Below, in pieces: positions 23,815 through 32,409 of a DNA stretch of 64,000 nt. The stretch is from contig CAKRXU010000002.1 of the NCBI GenBank assembly GCA_934424575.1, positions 1-64,000 of the forward strand. Direction: 5' to 3'. The DNA comes from an uncultured Blautia sp. (GTDB taxonomy: Bacteria > Bacillota > Clostridia > Lachnospirales > Lachnospiraceae). Both the position numbers and the translations under genes were made by a program. Below the pieces are notes generated by a model. The model was not told where the DNA came from and made no database searches. It was given only the letters and a program-made list of their open reading frames with translations. The stretch's first letter is position 1; every line of letters begins with the position of its first letter.

Positions 23815-24582
23815 ATGAAACCCCTTCTGGAGATCAGAAATGTTTCTCTTTCTTACCATACCGTATCCGGAGAGACGAAAGCCCTTTCAAATATATCGTT
23901 TGACCTGATGCCCGGCGAATTCCTTGCTGTTGTCGGTCCGTCCGGCTGTGGGAAATCCACGCTTCTGAACCTGATCTGCGGCATGCTCCCGGCAGAAGAA
24001 GGCACGATCCTTATGAACGGCATCCCTCCGTCCCCCGGCGATCCGCGCATTGGATATATGCTCCAGAAAGATCATCTTCTGGAGTGGAGAAATATCTATC
24101 GAAATGTCCTCCTCGGTCTCGAGATTCGCAGAGAAAAAACGCCCGAAAAACTTGCCTATATCGAAGAAATGCTTGATACCTACGGGCTCGACAAATTCCG
24201 CACAGCCCGTCCTTCGCAGTTATCCGGCGGCATGCGCCAGCGCGCAGCTCTCATCCGCACACTCGCCCTGAAACCGGAGCTTCTTTTGCTTGACGAACCT
24301 TTTTCCGCGCTGGATTATCAGACACGGTTAAATGTCAGTGACGACATTGGACGCATCCTCAAGAAAGAGCAAAAAACCGCAATCCTGGTCACACATGATA
24401 TTTCTGAGGCGATCAGTATGGCAGATCGCGTGGTCATCCTTTCTGCCCGCCCTGCTCAGGTCACCCGCATTGTCACGATCCGGCTGTCGCTGGATGAGCG
24501 GACACCGCTTGCCGCGCGCGGTGCACCGGAATTTAAGTCTTATTTCAATCTTATCTGGAAGGAGCTGAACCAGTATGCCTGA
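23815..24582 (+). CDS. NitT/TauT-type ABC transporter ATP-binding protein
   Basis: 255 residues with a complete ABC ATPase set: Walker A GPSGCGKST (about residues 42-50), signature LSGGMRQRAAL (~139-149), Walker B LLLLDEPFSALD (~161-172) and switch His in VTHDISEA. Closest in style to SsuB/TauB/ThiZ, which energise uptake of sulfonates, nitrate, bicarbonate or thiamine precursors. It overlaps the permease gene by 8 bp, so they are cotranslated. No substrate-binding protein is adjacent, so the substrate cannot be named. GAGGT precedes ATG 23815. Confidence 0.9.
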   Translation: MKPLLEIRNVSLSYHTVSGETKALSNISFDLMPGEFLAVVGPSGCGKSTLLNLICGMLPAEEGTILMNGIPPSPGDPRIGYMLQKDHLLEWRNIYRNVLLGLEIRREKTPEKLAYIEEMLDTYGLDKFRTARPSQLSGGMRQRAALIRTLALKPELLLLDEPFSALDYQTRLNVSDDIGRILKKEQKTAILVTHDISEAISMADRVVILSARPAQVTRIVTIRLSLDERTPLAARGAPEFKSYFNLIWKELNQYA

Positions 24583-25369
24583 CCTTTCTGCTGCACAGAA
24601 ACAGTATCTTTTTCGTATCCGGCGTGAAAAATATCTGATCCACGTGTCCAGGATCTTTTTGTTCCTGGGCTTTCTGCTTTTGTGGGAAGTATCTGCCAGA
24701 CGGGGATGGATCGACTCTTTTATCTTCAGCAGTCCGTCTGAGATCTGGAGGACGTTTCTTCGGATGGTGCAGGATCAGTCTCTTTTTACACACATTGGCA
24801 TCACGCTGATGGAGACTCTGGTCAGCTTTGCTTTTACTGTTTTTCTTGGAATCGGCACGGCGGTTCTTCTGTGGTGCTGTCCAAAGCTTTCGCGGATCCT
24901 GGAGCCTTACCTCGTCGTCCTGAACAGCCTGCCAAAATCTGCCCTCGCCCCGCTTCTGATCGTCTGGCTCGGTGCCAATGTCCGGACGATCATCGTTGCC
25001 GGAATGTCTGTGGCGATCTTTGGCTCAGTCATCAATCTCTACACTGGCTTCCGCGAAGCTGACCCGGAAAAACTCAAGCTCATCCGCACCCTCGGAGGCA
25101 CAAAAAAAGACGAACTGACAAAGATCGTCCTTCCGTCTTCTGTGCCCCTCATCTTAAGTGTGATGAAAGTCAATATTGGATTGTGCCTTGTCGGCGTGAT
25201 CATCGGAGAATTCATCGGCGCCCGCCAGGGACTTGGGTACCTGATCATCTACGGTTCCCAGACATTCAAGCTGACCTGGGTGCTGATGTCCATCGTGATC
25301 CTGTGCGTGATCGCAATGGGGCTGTATGCCATTTTGAATTTTATTGAGAAGCATGCCCAGAAATGGTAA
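24575..25369 (+). CDS. NitT/TauT-type ABC transporter permease
   Basis: 264 residues with about six membrane helices and the binding-protein-dependent transport fold. The EAA-like cytoplasmic loop is LKLIRTLGGTKKDELTKIVLPSSVP (about residues 167-191; only the pattern is used here). It starts 8 bp inside the ATPase gene. The partner binding protein (an SsuA/TauA/ThiY-like lipoprotein) is absent from both flanks, so it must be encoded elsewhere or lost. Downstream is a 420-bp non-coding stretch with short repeats and a bidirectional terminator. Confidence 0.9.
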   Translation: MPDLSAAQKQYLFRIRREKYLIHVSRIFLFLGFLLLWEVSARRGWIDSFIFSSPSEIWRTFLRMVQDQSLFTHIGITLMETLVSFAFTVFLGIGTAVLLWCCPKLSRILEPYLVVLNSLPKSALAPLLIVWLGANVRTIIVAGMSVAIFGSVINLYTGFREADPEKLKLIRTLGGTKKDELTKIVLPSSVPLILSVMKVNIGLCLVGVIIGEFIGARQGLGYLIIYGSQTFKLTWVLMSIVILCVIAMGLYAILNFIEKHAQKW

Positions 25370-25402
25370 ACATGCCATCCTCTGCCGACCCATTTTTCAT
25401 TT

Positions 25403-25760
25403 AATAGAATTCAGGTCATCTGTTCTATGGACGACAATGGGACCTTTCACAACTTTCGAAAATTCAAGTCATCCATTTCAAACTTCTTAAGTGACTTGTT
25501 TTCTGTTTTCCATAAAATAAACCATCCATTTGCAGTGCTCCTGGATGGTTTATTTTTGTCTTTGTAGAATTTTGGTCATCTGTTTTCTCTTTTTTGGTTG
25601 GCTCTATACTTTATTTCTTGTAATCAAGTCAATGTTTGCCTGTAATTTGGATGGTTTAAATTCTGCCATATGCATATCAGGGTAATTTTCAATCCCTTTT
25701 GGATGACTTTCATACAGCTATATACATATCAGATCAATTTCCAGATTCTCTCCAGATGCA
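25403..25760. repeat. Patch of short imperfect repeats in a 420-bp gene-free stretch
   Basis: GAATTCAGGTCATCTGTT (25408), AAATTCAAGTCATCCATTT (25460) and GAATTTTGGTCATCTGTTTT (25567) are variants of one motif. Related CATCCA motifs recur on the minus strand (GAAAGTCATCCAAAAGG near 25690; AAACCATCCAAATTAC near 25643). A second pair is ATATCAGGGTAATTTTCA (25674) and ATATCAGATCAATTTCCA (25725). No open frame explains them. They occupy most of 25370-25789. Confidence 0.55.
25514..25557. terminator. Bidirectional terminator
   Basis: A perfect 14-bp stem (AAATAAACCATCCA with TGGATGGTTTATTT) around a 13-nt loop, T-rich on the plus strand. It closes the ABC transporter operon from the left. It is ~230 nt beyond the end of the GH29 gene coming from the right, where it could serve as a distal terminator. 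Confidence 0.8.
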
Positions 25761-25789
25761 TCTGACATAACTTTCTGTATCACAATTCA

Positions 25790-27124
25790 TCATTTCTTCC
25801 CAGGATACACTCCAACAAAGGAAATCTGTGGCAGAACTCTGTAATCGTTCAGTACGATCCTGATCTCTCTCACGTTTTCTTTAAAAAGCGGGATGATTTT
25901 TTTGTAGCCGATCACGGTTCCGGTATAGACTTTCTCCCACTCTCCCTGATCCCTTACAAATACTTCAAAAGCCTCTACTCTCTGACTGTGCCGGATCTCT
26001 TCTTTTAAGACCAGATACCCGGCATCTTCTGCTTCATCCAGTGCGAAGACAAGTTCCACCGGCCTGTGGGATTCTTCCAGCAGATTACGGGAAAAGCTTC
26101 TCTGCTGCCATTCTCCCAGTTCCCTCAGGCGCTCCACATCATTCTCATGCAGAAGCCCGTTCGGCATCGGCGGGATATTCAGAAGAAACGTTGCATTTCC
26201 ACCAACAGACCCCAGATAGATATGGACCAGTTCTTCCAGGCTTTTTACCTGGTCATCCTCTTCCGGATGATAAAACCATCCCGGCCGGATCGAGGTATTT
26301 ACTTCTGCCGGATACCAGATCAGGTCACGTTCGCCCTCAAGAGCGGCACGGCTTCCAAGGTCTTCCATATCACTGGTGATCTTCCTCTGGCGGAATTCTT
26401 CATCGTCCGACTGCTGGCTTCTTTCCTGCACACTTTCTGTCAGGGCCGTCCGTGCAGGAACTACACTCCACTCTGAGTTTCTTACATCGCCGGCTTCATT
26501 TCCGCACCATCGGATATCCGGTCCGCAGACGCAGATGCAGGCATCTGGCTGATAGTTCCGTACACATGCATAATATCTCTCCCAGTCATAAACCTGCTTC
26601 TTTCCATTCGGACCTTCCCCACAGGCCCCGTCCAGCCAGACACTGAAGATCTCCCCATACCCGGTCAGCAGTTCTGTCAACTGTGCAATATAATAATCGT
26701 CATATTCCTTCCCACTTCCATAACATGGCTGATTCCGATCCCACGGAGAAAGATAGATCCCAAACTTCAATCCATAACGGCGGCAGGTATCCGAAACTTC
26801 TCGCACTACATCCCCTACCCCATCCCTCCATGGACTGGAAGCGACACTGTGCTGCGTATATTTCGTCGACCACAGACAAAATCCGTCATGATGCTTGCAG
26901 GTAAGGATCACGCCTTTCATTCCTGCCGCTTTCACTGCCGATACCCATTGACCGGCATCAAATTCCTGCGGATCAAAAATCCCGGGATCTTCCGTACCGT
27001 CTCCCCATTCCCGGTTCGTGTACGTATTCATCCCAAAGTGAAAAAATGCATAAAATTCCGTTTCCTGATACTTAAGCTGACGCTTCGACGGAACAATCTT
27101 AATCAATTCCTGATCTGTCGGCAT
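25790..27124 (-). CDS. Alpha-L-fucosidase, GH29
   Basis: 444 residues. It removes terminal alpha-L-fucose with retention. Substrate-pocket and catalytic blocks: FYAFFHFGMNTYTNREWGDG (about 24-43), LTCKHHDGFCLWST (74-87), FGIYLSPWDRN (121-131) and the nucleophile D165 in FSVWLDGACGEG. A long ~165-residue C-terminal part forms the beta-sandwich domain. No signal peptide, so it acts on imported fucosylated oligosaccharides. It is last in the operon with the sugar-binding protein and two permeases. Linkage preference (alpha-1,2 or alpha-1,3/4) cannot be read safely; the GH95 enzyme at 36.8 kb would cover alpha-1,2. Confidence 0.92.
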   Translation of the reverse strand: MPTDQELIKIVPSKRQLKYQETEFYAFFHFGMNTYTNREWGDGTEDPGIFDPQEFDAGQWVSAVKAAGMKGVILTCKHHDGFCLWSTKYTQHSVASSPWRDGVGDVVREVSDTCRRYGLKFGIYLSPWDRNQPCYGSGKEYDDYYIAQLTELLTGYGEIFSVWLDGACGEGPNGKKQVYDWERYYACVRNYQPDACICVCGPDIRWCGNEAGDVRNSEWSVVPARTALTESVQERSQQSDDEEFRQRKITSDMEDLGSRAALEGERDLIWYPAEVNTSIRPGWFYHPEEDDQVKSLEELVHIYLGSVGGNATFLLNIPPMPNGLLHENDVERLRELGEWQQRSFSRNLLEESHRPVELVFALDEAEDAGYLVLKEEIRHSQRVEAFEVFVRDQGEWEKVYTGTVIGYKKIIPLFKENVREIRIVLNDYRVLPQISFVGVYPGKK

Positions 27125-27155
27125 ATCTCTTCTCCTTCCTCAAAAAAAATCCAAT

Positions 27156-27983
27156 TCACCCTTTCAGACCGCCTGCACCGATTCCCTGCAGCAGATATCT
27201 CTGTCCGATCAGATAAATGATCATGGTCGGGATCATAATGATCACAAGTCCCGCAAACAGTGCACCCCAGTCTGTCGCATACTTCTGTACTTCAAACAGA
27301 TTTGCCATTCCGATCGGAAGGGTCTTTTTGGCATCATCGGTCAGAAGAACCAGTGCCAGCGGATATTCATTCCAGAAGCCCATCGCGCTCAACATTGTGA
27401 TCGTTGCAATTCCCGGTTTTGCAAGCGGGACCATAACTTTCAGAAGAAGCTGAAGGTTTGTGGCACCATCGATCCGGGCAGATTCTTCATAGTCTTTTGG
27501 CACAGCAGACATAAAGCCCTGCAGAGTAAAGATGCAGAACGGAAACTGCATGACCGCATAGACCAGGCAGAGTACCGGCAGATTATTCAGTCCGTTGATC
27601 GCCTGTAATTCCAGGAACAGCGGGATCATGATATACGTTGCCTGGAGGAAAATACATGCCATATAAATCGTTGAGATCAGTTTGCTCCCGGCAAAGCGGT
27701 ATCTTGCCAGTACATAAGAAATCGGTATGACAAACAGCAGAAGCAATGCCGTAGACAGCACCGTTACAAACACAGAATTTCCAAAATATGCCGCAATATT
27801 TGCCTTCTGCCATGCAGCTACAAAATTATCCAGGTTCAATGATACCGGCAGCGCATAAGGATCTGTCAGATATTCCGCATTCGTCTTGAACGCAGACATC
27901 AGGTTCCAGAAAAGCGGATAAAGAAAAATAATCGTAAACAGAATCATCAGGATCCTGATACACCAGGTTCTTACAGTTTTCAT
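27156..27983 (-). CDS. Sugar ABC transporter permease, MalG type
   Basis: 275 residues, six membrane helices, CUT1 family. The EAA loop with a conserved Gly is in ESARIDGATNLQLLLKVMVPLAKP (about residues 165-188). The N-terminus ILMILFTIIFLYPLFWNL and the C-terminal QRYLLQGIGAGGLKG are typical for MalG/UgpE-like permeases. It lies 11 bp after the MalF-type permease and 31 bp before the GH29 gene. No ATPase gene is present: CUT1 systems of this group usually share a housekeeping MsmX-type ATPase encoded elsewhere. Confidence 0.92.
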   Translation of the reverse strand: MKTVRTWCIRILMILFTIIFLYPLFWNLMSAFKTNAEYLTDPYALPVSLNLDNFVAAWQKANIAAYFGNSVFVTVLSTALLLLFVIPISYVLARYRFAGSKLISTIYMACIFLQATYIMIPLFLELQAINGLNNLPVLCLVYAVMQFPFCIFTLQGFMSAVPKDYEESARIDGATNLQLLLKVMVPLAKPGIATITMLSAMGFWNEYPLALVLLTDDAKKTLPIGMANLFEVQKYATDWGALFAGLVIIMIPTMIIYLIGQRYLLQGIGAGGLKG

Positions 27984-27994
27984 CAGTCTCCCTC

Positions 27995-28876
27995 CTATTC
28001 TTTCTCGGCTGACAGTTTTCGTGAAATCATCGCAAGCACGATCGCAAGCAGAAGCGTAAACATGGCGATCGCCATCGCATAGCCAAAGTTTGCATTCCGC
28101 ATACCCTGCGTGTACATATACTGCAGAAGGACACTGGAAGCACCGTTCGGTCCTCCTCCTGTCATAACATTGGACAGGGTAAAACTCAGATTGATCGTTC
28201 CTGATAGGGCAAGGATATAAGTTGTTCCGATGGACCTGCGGAGAAGCGGGATCGTGATCCTGAAAAACTTCTGGACTCCGGTCGCTCCGTCGATCGAGGC
28301 AGCTTCATAGATTTCCTGAGAGATCCCGTCGATCGAAGCCACATGCATTACCATATAATAACCGATCGCCTGCCATACCAGTGCGGCACCGATACACCAG
28401 AGCGCTGTTTTTCCCTCTCCCAGCCAGGCATGCTTCCAGGAAGAAAGGTTAAACAGATCCAGCATATGATTGAGGATCCCTCTTGTCGGATTAAATACAA
28501 AAGACCATACGATCCCGACAACCGTCATAGAGACAACACTCGGGAAAAAGAATACCGTACGATAAAAAGATTTCTCCCGGAGTTCTCCCTGTGTAAGGAT
28601 AAAAGCAAATACCAGGCTCAGAAAGATCGTCAGAGCCGGGATCACAAGCATCAGTTTAAATGTATTAAAAAGTGCCTGCACAAAGTCCTTGTCTTTGAAC
28701 ATATAAATATAATTATCCAGAAATACAAATTTACTGTTGAATCCAACACTGAGCGCAGTGGAACTGGTAAACGACAGGTAGATGGCATTCAGCATCGGTA
28801 CGATCATAAAAACGACCGTAAGAATCAGCGCGGGAAGCGTACACAAAGCTATGAATAATTTGGGCTTTTTTACCAC
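27995..28876 (-). CDS. Sugar ABC transporter permease, MalF type
   Basis: 293 residues, six membrane helices, CUT1 family. The EAA loop is EAASIDGATGVQKFFRITIPLLRRS (about residues 205-229; pattern E-A-A-x3-G-A). It forms the membrane channel with the MalG-type partner 11 bp downstream. A terminator hairpin separates it from the upstream binding-protein gene, so the binding protein should be made in excess, the usual ratio for these importers. Context (GH29, GH112, GH95, YesMN-type regulator) suggests transport of fucosylated or N-acetyl-lactosamine-type oligosaccharides. Confidence 0.92.
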   Translation of the reverse strand: MVKKPKLFIALCTLPALILTVVFMIVPMLNAIYLSFTSSTALSVGFNSKFVFLDNYIYMFKDKDFVQALFNTFKLMLVIPALTIFLSLVFAFILTQGELREKSFYRTVFFFPSVVSMTVVGIVWSFVFNPTRGILNHMLDLFNLSSWKHAWLGEGKTALWCIGAALVWQAIGYYMVMHVASIDGISQEIYEAASIDGATGVQKFFRITIPLLRRSIGTTYILALSGTINLSFTLSNVMTGGGPNGASSVLLQYMYTQGMRNANFGYAMAIAMFTLLLAIVLAMISRKLSAEKE

Positions 28877-28918
28877 GTCTGGTCACTCCTTTTTTCAGAT
28901 TTCAAATCATTTTGGGGT

Positions 28919-28956
28919 AAAAAAAGGCTGCCGCATACATTGTGCAGCAGCCTTTT
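28919..28956 (-). terminator. Intra-operon terminator between binding protein and permeases
   Basis: On the minus strand GCAGCAGCC and GGCTGCCGC segments form a stem of about 10 bp with one mismatch, followed by T7. Partial readthrough would set a high binding protein to permease ratio. Confidence 0.85.
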
Positions 28957-28998
28957 CGCTTAATCGGACAACGTCCGTTCTGTAGATGACAAAGATAT

Positions 28999-30345
28999 TT
29001 ATTTGGCAGCTTCCTGATCTGCACGAATCTGTGCAAAAGCGTCTTCTACGTTCTGTGCCCACTCTTCTACTGTCATTTCGTCGTTCATAACAGAAGTGAT
29101 CGGGTTGAAGATCTCATCTTTTGGATTGATCTTGCAGTCAGCCGGAACTGCTGAGAAGCTCATGATCAGAGAAGATGCATTTGCTTCATCATAGATTCCA
29201 TACATATTGTAGATTGCTGTAGAAAGTTTGTCTTTTGCTACTTCACGGGCACTCTTTGTTGCATAAAGGGCACCGGAAGCTTCTGCAAATGCAGATACAG
29301 ATTCATCGCTGTACAGGAAACGAAGGAATTCTTTTGCGAGTTCCTGATTCTTTGCAACTGCCGGAATGGAAAACTGCTCACAGCTGTCGAATACATAGTG
29401 GACATCGTCTGCATTCTCTGTCGGGATCGGAGCCATGGCAAACTCAAATCTGTCTTCTCTCGGAGCATCCTGCATCTCATTTTCCATCCAGGTTCCGTTT
29501 GTGATGAAAGCAGCTTTTCCAAGCATCATCTCTGTCTGGGATTCTGTATGGTTCATACCTACCGTACCTTCCAGAAGATATCCCTTATCTGCGATCTCTT
29601 TGATATGGGTGAGGGCTTTCAGCACGCCTTCGTTATTGAAAGAACCTTCTTCATAATTTGCGATCTTTGTGAGGGCTTCTTCGCCGCACTCATTTGCGAT
29701 TGCCGGCCAGAGCATTTCTTCCATGTATCCCGGATAGATTCCCTGATAAGTGAAGAGAGAACGTCCGTCGATGTCTTTGACTGTATCGCCAAGGGCAAAG
29801 AACTCATCCCAGGTCTTCGGAACTTCCAGATTGTTTTCATCGAAGAATGTCTTGTTGTAGATCAGGCCCTGCGGACCGCTGTTGAACGGTGCGAGATAGA
29901 TATCACCATCTCCATATGGGGCACATTTGCTGCTTGCAAGGATTCCATCTGTGATATCATCACGGAGTGTACCGGTTCCTGCATAGTTTTCGCCATCAAA
30001 AACATCGTTCAGGTTCAGAAGTGCATGTTCTTTGATCAGAGAAAGGATCACGCCGTCCTCACCGCCATCATTCAGACAGATAAAATCCGGTACATTTCCG
30101 GCAACGATCTGCGGACGGATGATATCACCGATGGTAGGGCTGATGGTCATGTTTACTTTTACGCCCTCATGGCTTTCCTCAAAAAGTTCTACCATCTGAT
30201 TCCAGTAAGCATCTCCATATCCACCCTGGAAGATCGCGATGTTCAGTTCCTGTTCTTCTGCGTCTGCAAATGCAGTGAGCGGTGAGAGTACGGTAGCCGC
30301 GCTCATCGCAAGGATCATAGCAGAAGCTGCAAATCTTTTCTTCAT
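28999..30345 (-). CDS. Sugar ABC transporter solute-binding protein
   Basis: 448 residues of the CUT1 solute-binding family (SBP_bac). The signal peptide is MKKRFAASAMILAMSAATVL with likely cleavage after AFADA (about residue 29). No lipobox Cys is present, unusual for a Gram-positive binding protein. Mature domains alternate as in MalE-like proteins: NIAIFQGGYGDAYWNQMVELF at the start, GPQGLIYNKTFFDENNLEVP in the middle and LAKEFLRFLYSDESVSAFAE in the second lobe. It is first in the importer operon, divergent from the two-component genes, and probably captures a host-type oligosaccharide for the GH29 and GH112 enzymes. Confidence 0.9.
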   Translation of the reverse strand: MKKRFAASAMILAMSAATVLSPLTAFADAEEQELNIAIFQGGYGDAYWNQMVELFEESHEGVKVNMTISPTIGDIIRPQIVAGNVPDFICLNDGGEDGVILSLIKEHALLNLNDVFDGENYAGTGTLRDDITDGILASSKCAPYGDGDIYLAPFNSGPQGLIYNKTFFDENNLEVPKTWDEFFALGDTVKDIDGRSLFTYQGIYPGYMEEMLWPAIANECGEEALTKIANYEEGSFNNEGVLKALTHIKEIADKGYLLEGTVGMNHTESQTEMMLGKAAFITNGTWMENEMQDAPREDRFEFAMAPIPTENADDVHYVFDSCEQFSIPAVAKNQELAKEFLRFLYSDESVSAFAEASGALYATKSAREVAKDKLSTAIYNMYGIYDEANASSLIMSFSAVPADCKINPKDEIFNPITSVMNDEMTVEEWAQNVEDAFAQIRADQEAAK

Positions 30346-30529
30346 ATGTTTGTTTCCTCCTTCATGCTGGCTTTTTTTACGTTCGCCTTATGATGACAGT
30401 ATACGGCAAAATATTTTTGTAGTAAATTAACAAAACGTCCCTGCTTATGGAACTTTCTCTTGTAAAAATTATACGATATGGATTTTCTTGTGATAAATAT
30501 GTACAATCTTTTTCTATTTGTGTTTTGGA

Positions 30530-30558
30530 TGGATTATCCTGACTTTTTTTAGTATAAT
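30530..30558 (+). promoter_or_regulatory. Probable promoter of the two-component genes
   Basis: TATAAT at 30553-30558 with a weak -35 (TGGATT at 30530-30535, 17-bp spacer). The weak -35 suggests an activator or low expression. The 235-bp divergent region also carries the promoter of the binding-protein operon. Confidence 0.5.
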
Positions 30559-30579
30559 GGATAAAAAGGTGGGGGAAAA

Positions 30580-32409
30580 ATGAATAAAAAACAACGTTAT
30601 CAGGGATTTCGTAAATTCAGTATCAAAACAAGACTTGTCATTGCCCTTTTGCTGATATCCATTATACCATTGGCAGGGATCAGCGGCTATTCCTTTCATA
30701 TCTTTTCCGTAGCACTTCGGGAAAAACTTTCTGCTTCCATTTCCCAGACTTTATCGATGATCAATCTGAATATGGTAAGTGAGATCGAAAAATATCAGTA
30801 TCTGTGCGGCTCTATCTGCGTCAGCGAAGAGATCAAGGACGGGCTTCTGAACAAAGATATGTCAGATATAGAGAAAAATCAGGCGATCAATGAGATCCAG
30901 AGCATGATCCGTACCAAGATCATCTATCCGGCACAGGCCAAAAATATCACGGTATATGATACCGACGGAAATATTTTTTATGACCTTGGCTATGACGGTT
31001 TCTATCAGGATGATGTGGATATGCTCCTCGATCGGCTGCGCCAGGAAAATCAGGATGTATGGGCATATGTGCACACCTACCGCGACAGAGATATCCTGGT
31101 CCTTGGAAGAAGGATCTATGAGCAGTACAGCGAAAGCCGTGTGATCGGTTACACCCTGATCTCCATCGATGAGAAGATTTTTTCCAAGACCGTGCTCGAA
31201 CCGGTAGGGCTGGCAGATTCTTCTAATATTATGTATATGAACATGGACGGTTCGGTTCTTTCGTCCTGGGACAGAAATATCGCACTCGGCAAAAAGGTTG
31301 ACAGCGAATTCCTCAAAAATATCCAGCAGAAGCTTCCTTCCAGGACCGATTCCTTCAGCATCCACAAAGATGGCGAAGAACAGCTGGTCACTTACATTTT
31401 CAACAAAAATCTCAACCAGCTTTTTGTGTACACCATGCCTTATCATTATATCAATTCCGAAGTTTATACCATGCTTCGCCGGATCCTGATCGTGGCGGTG
31501 ATCCTGGTCCTCATGTGCATTGGGATCGTCGCAATGGTATATCCGGGAATCACATCCCCGATCAGAAGCATGCTGGATTTCTGTAAAGAATTATCCCACG
31601 GAAACCTGAACGTCCGTATTCAGGATAACCACAAAGATGAACTTTCGGACCTGTCGGGCAGCATGAACCACATGGCAGATACCATCCAGAATCTGCTCGA
31701 ACAGCAAAAAGAACAGGAAAAGAAAAAGAGAGAACTGGAGCTTCAGATGCTCCAGTATCAGCTCAATCCTCATTTTCTTTTTAACACCTTAAACAGTCTG
31801 CGCTTTGTGGCAGCCATGCACAATGATCAGATCGTCAGCGACGGAATCCAGGCACTCAGCAGTCTTCTTCAGAACACGCTCACAAATAAGAATGAATATA
31901 TCACCGTGAAGGAAGAGCTGGAAAATCTGGAAAATTATTTTGCCATTCTCCGCATCCGGTATGCAGGAAGTTTCGAATATTCTTTCCATATGGAGGATGA
32001 AGAGCTGCTCTCCTGCCTCGTTCCCAAGCTGATCCTGCAGCCGCTCGCCGAAAATTCCGTGATGCATGGTTCTTCCGATGATGGTTCTGTCATGAAGATC
32101 CATATTACCTGCTGGGAGGAAGACGGACATATGATCCTGGAACTTCAGGATGACGGAAAAGGATTCGAGATGACCCGGTCTGATCTGAACCCGCACAAAG
32201 ACCGCAAAAAAATCGGCGTAGCAAATGTAAATGACCGGATCCAGCTTAACTTCGGACGGGAATACGGATTAAAGATCGACAGTCACCCGGGCAAAGGCAC
32301 CACCTGTACCCTGACACTGCCAAAGCTTTATGCTGATACCCTGTCACAGCAGCCAGAAAAAAGACAACCCGCTCAGAAAGGACTCAAATGTACAGTATAC
32401 TTATTATAG
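30580..32409 (+). CDS. YesM-type sensor histidine kinase
   Basis: 609 residues. An N-terminal membrane helix (about 18-42) leads to an extracellular sensor region (~43-290), then a second helix (RRILIVAVILVLMCIGIVAMVY) and a HAMP domain. The His_kinase block has phosphoacceptor H398 in QLNPHFLFNTLNSLRF, and the C-terminal HATPase has N-box LAENSVMHG and G-box HPGKGTTCTLTLP. This class senses sugars, often with a binding protein, and signals to an AraC-type regulator. It overlaps the regulator gene by 22 bp. The divergent importer and GH29 genes are its likely targets. GGTGGGGGA precedes the start. Confidence 0.93.
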   Translation: MNKKQRYQGFRKFSIKTRLVIALLLISIIPLAGISGYSFHIFSVALREKLSASISQTLSMINLNMVSEIEKYQYLCGSICVSEEIKDGLLNKDMSDIEKNQAINEIQSMIRTKIIYPAQAKNITVYDTDGNIFYDLGYDGFYQDDVDMLLDRLRQENQDVWAYVHTYRDRDILVLGRRIYEQYSESRVIGYTLISIDEKIFSKTVLEPVGLADSSNIMYMNMDGSVLSSWDRNIALGKKVDSEFLKNIQQKLPSRTDSFSIHKDGEEQLVTYIFNKNLNQLFVYTMPYHYINSEVYTMLRRILIVAVILVLMCIGIVAMVYPGITSPIRSMLDFCKELSHGNLNVRIQDNHKDELSDLSGSMNHMADTIQNLLEQQKEQEKKKRELELQMLQYQLNPHFLFNTLNSLRFVAAMHNDQIVSDGIQALSSLLQNTLTNKNEYITVKEELENLENYFAILRIRYAGSFEYSFHMEDEELLSCLVPKLILQPLAENSVMHGSSDDGSVMKIHITCWEEDGHMILELQDDGKGFEMTRSDLNPHKDRKKIGVANVNDRIQLNFGREYGLKIDSHPGKGTTCTLTLPKLYADTLSQQPEKRQPAQKGLKCTVYLL

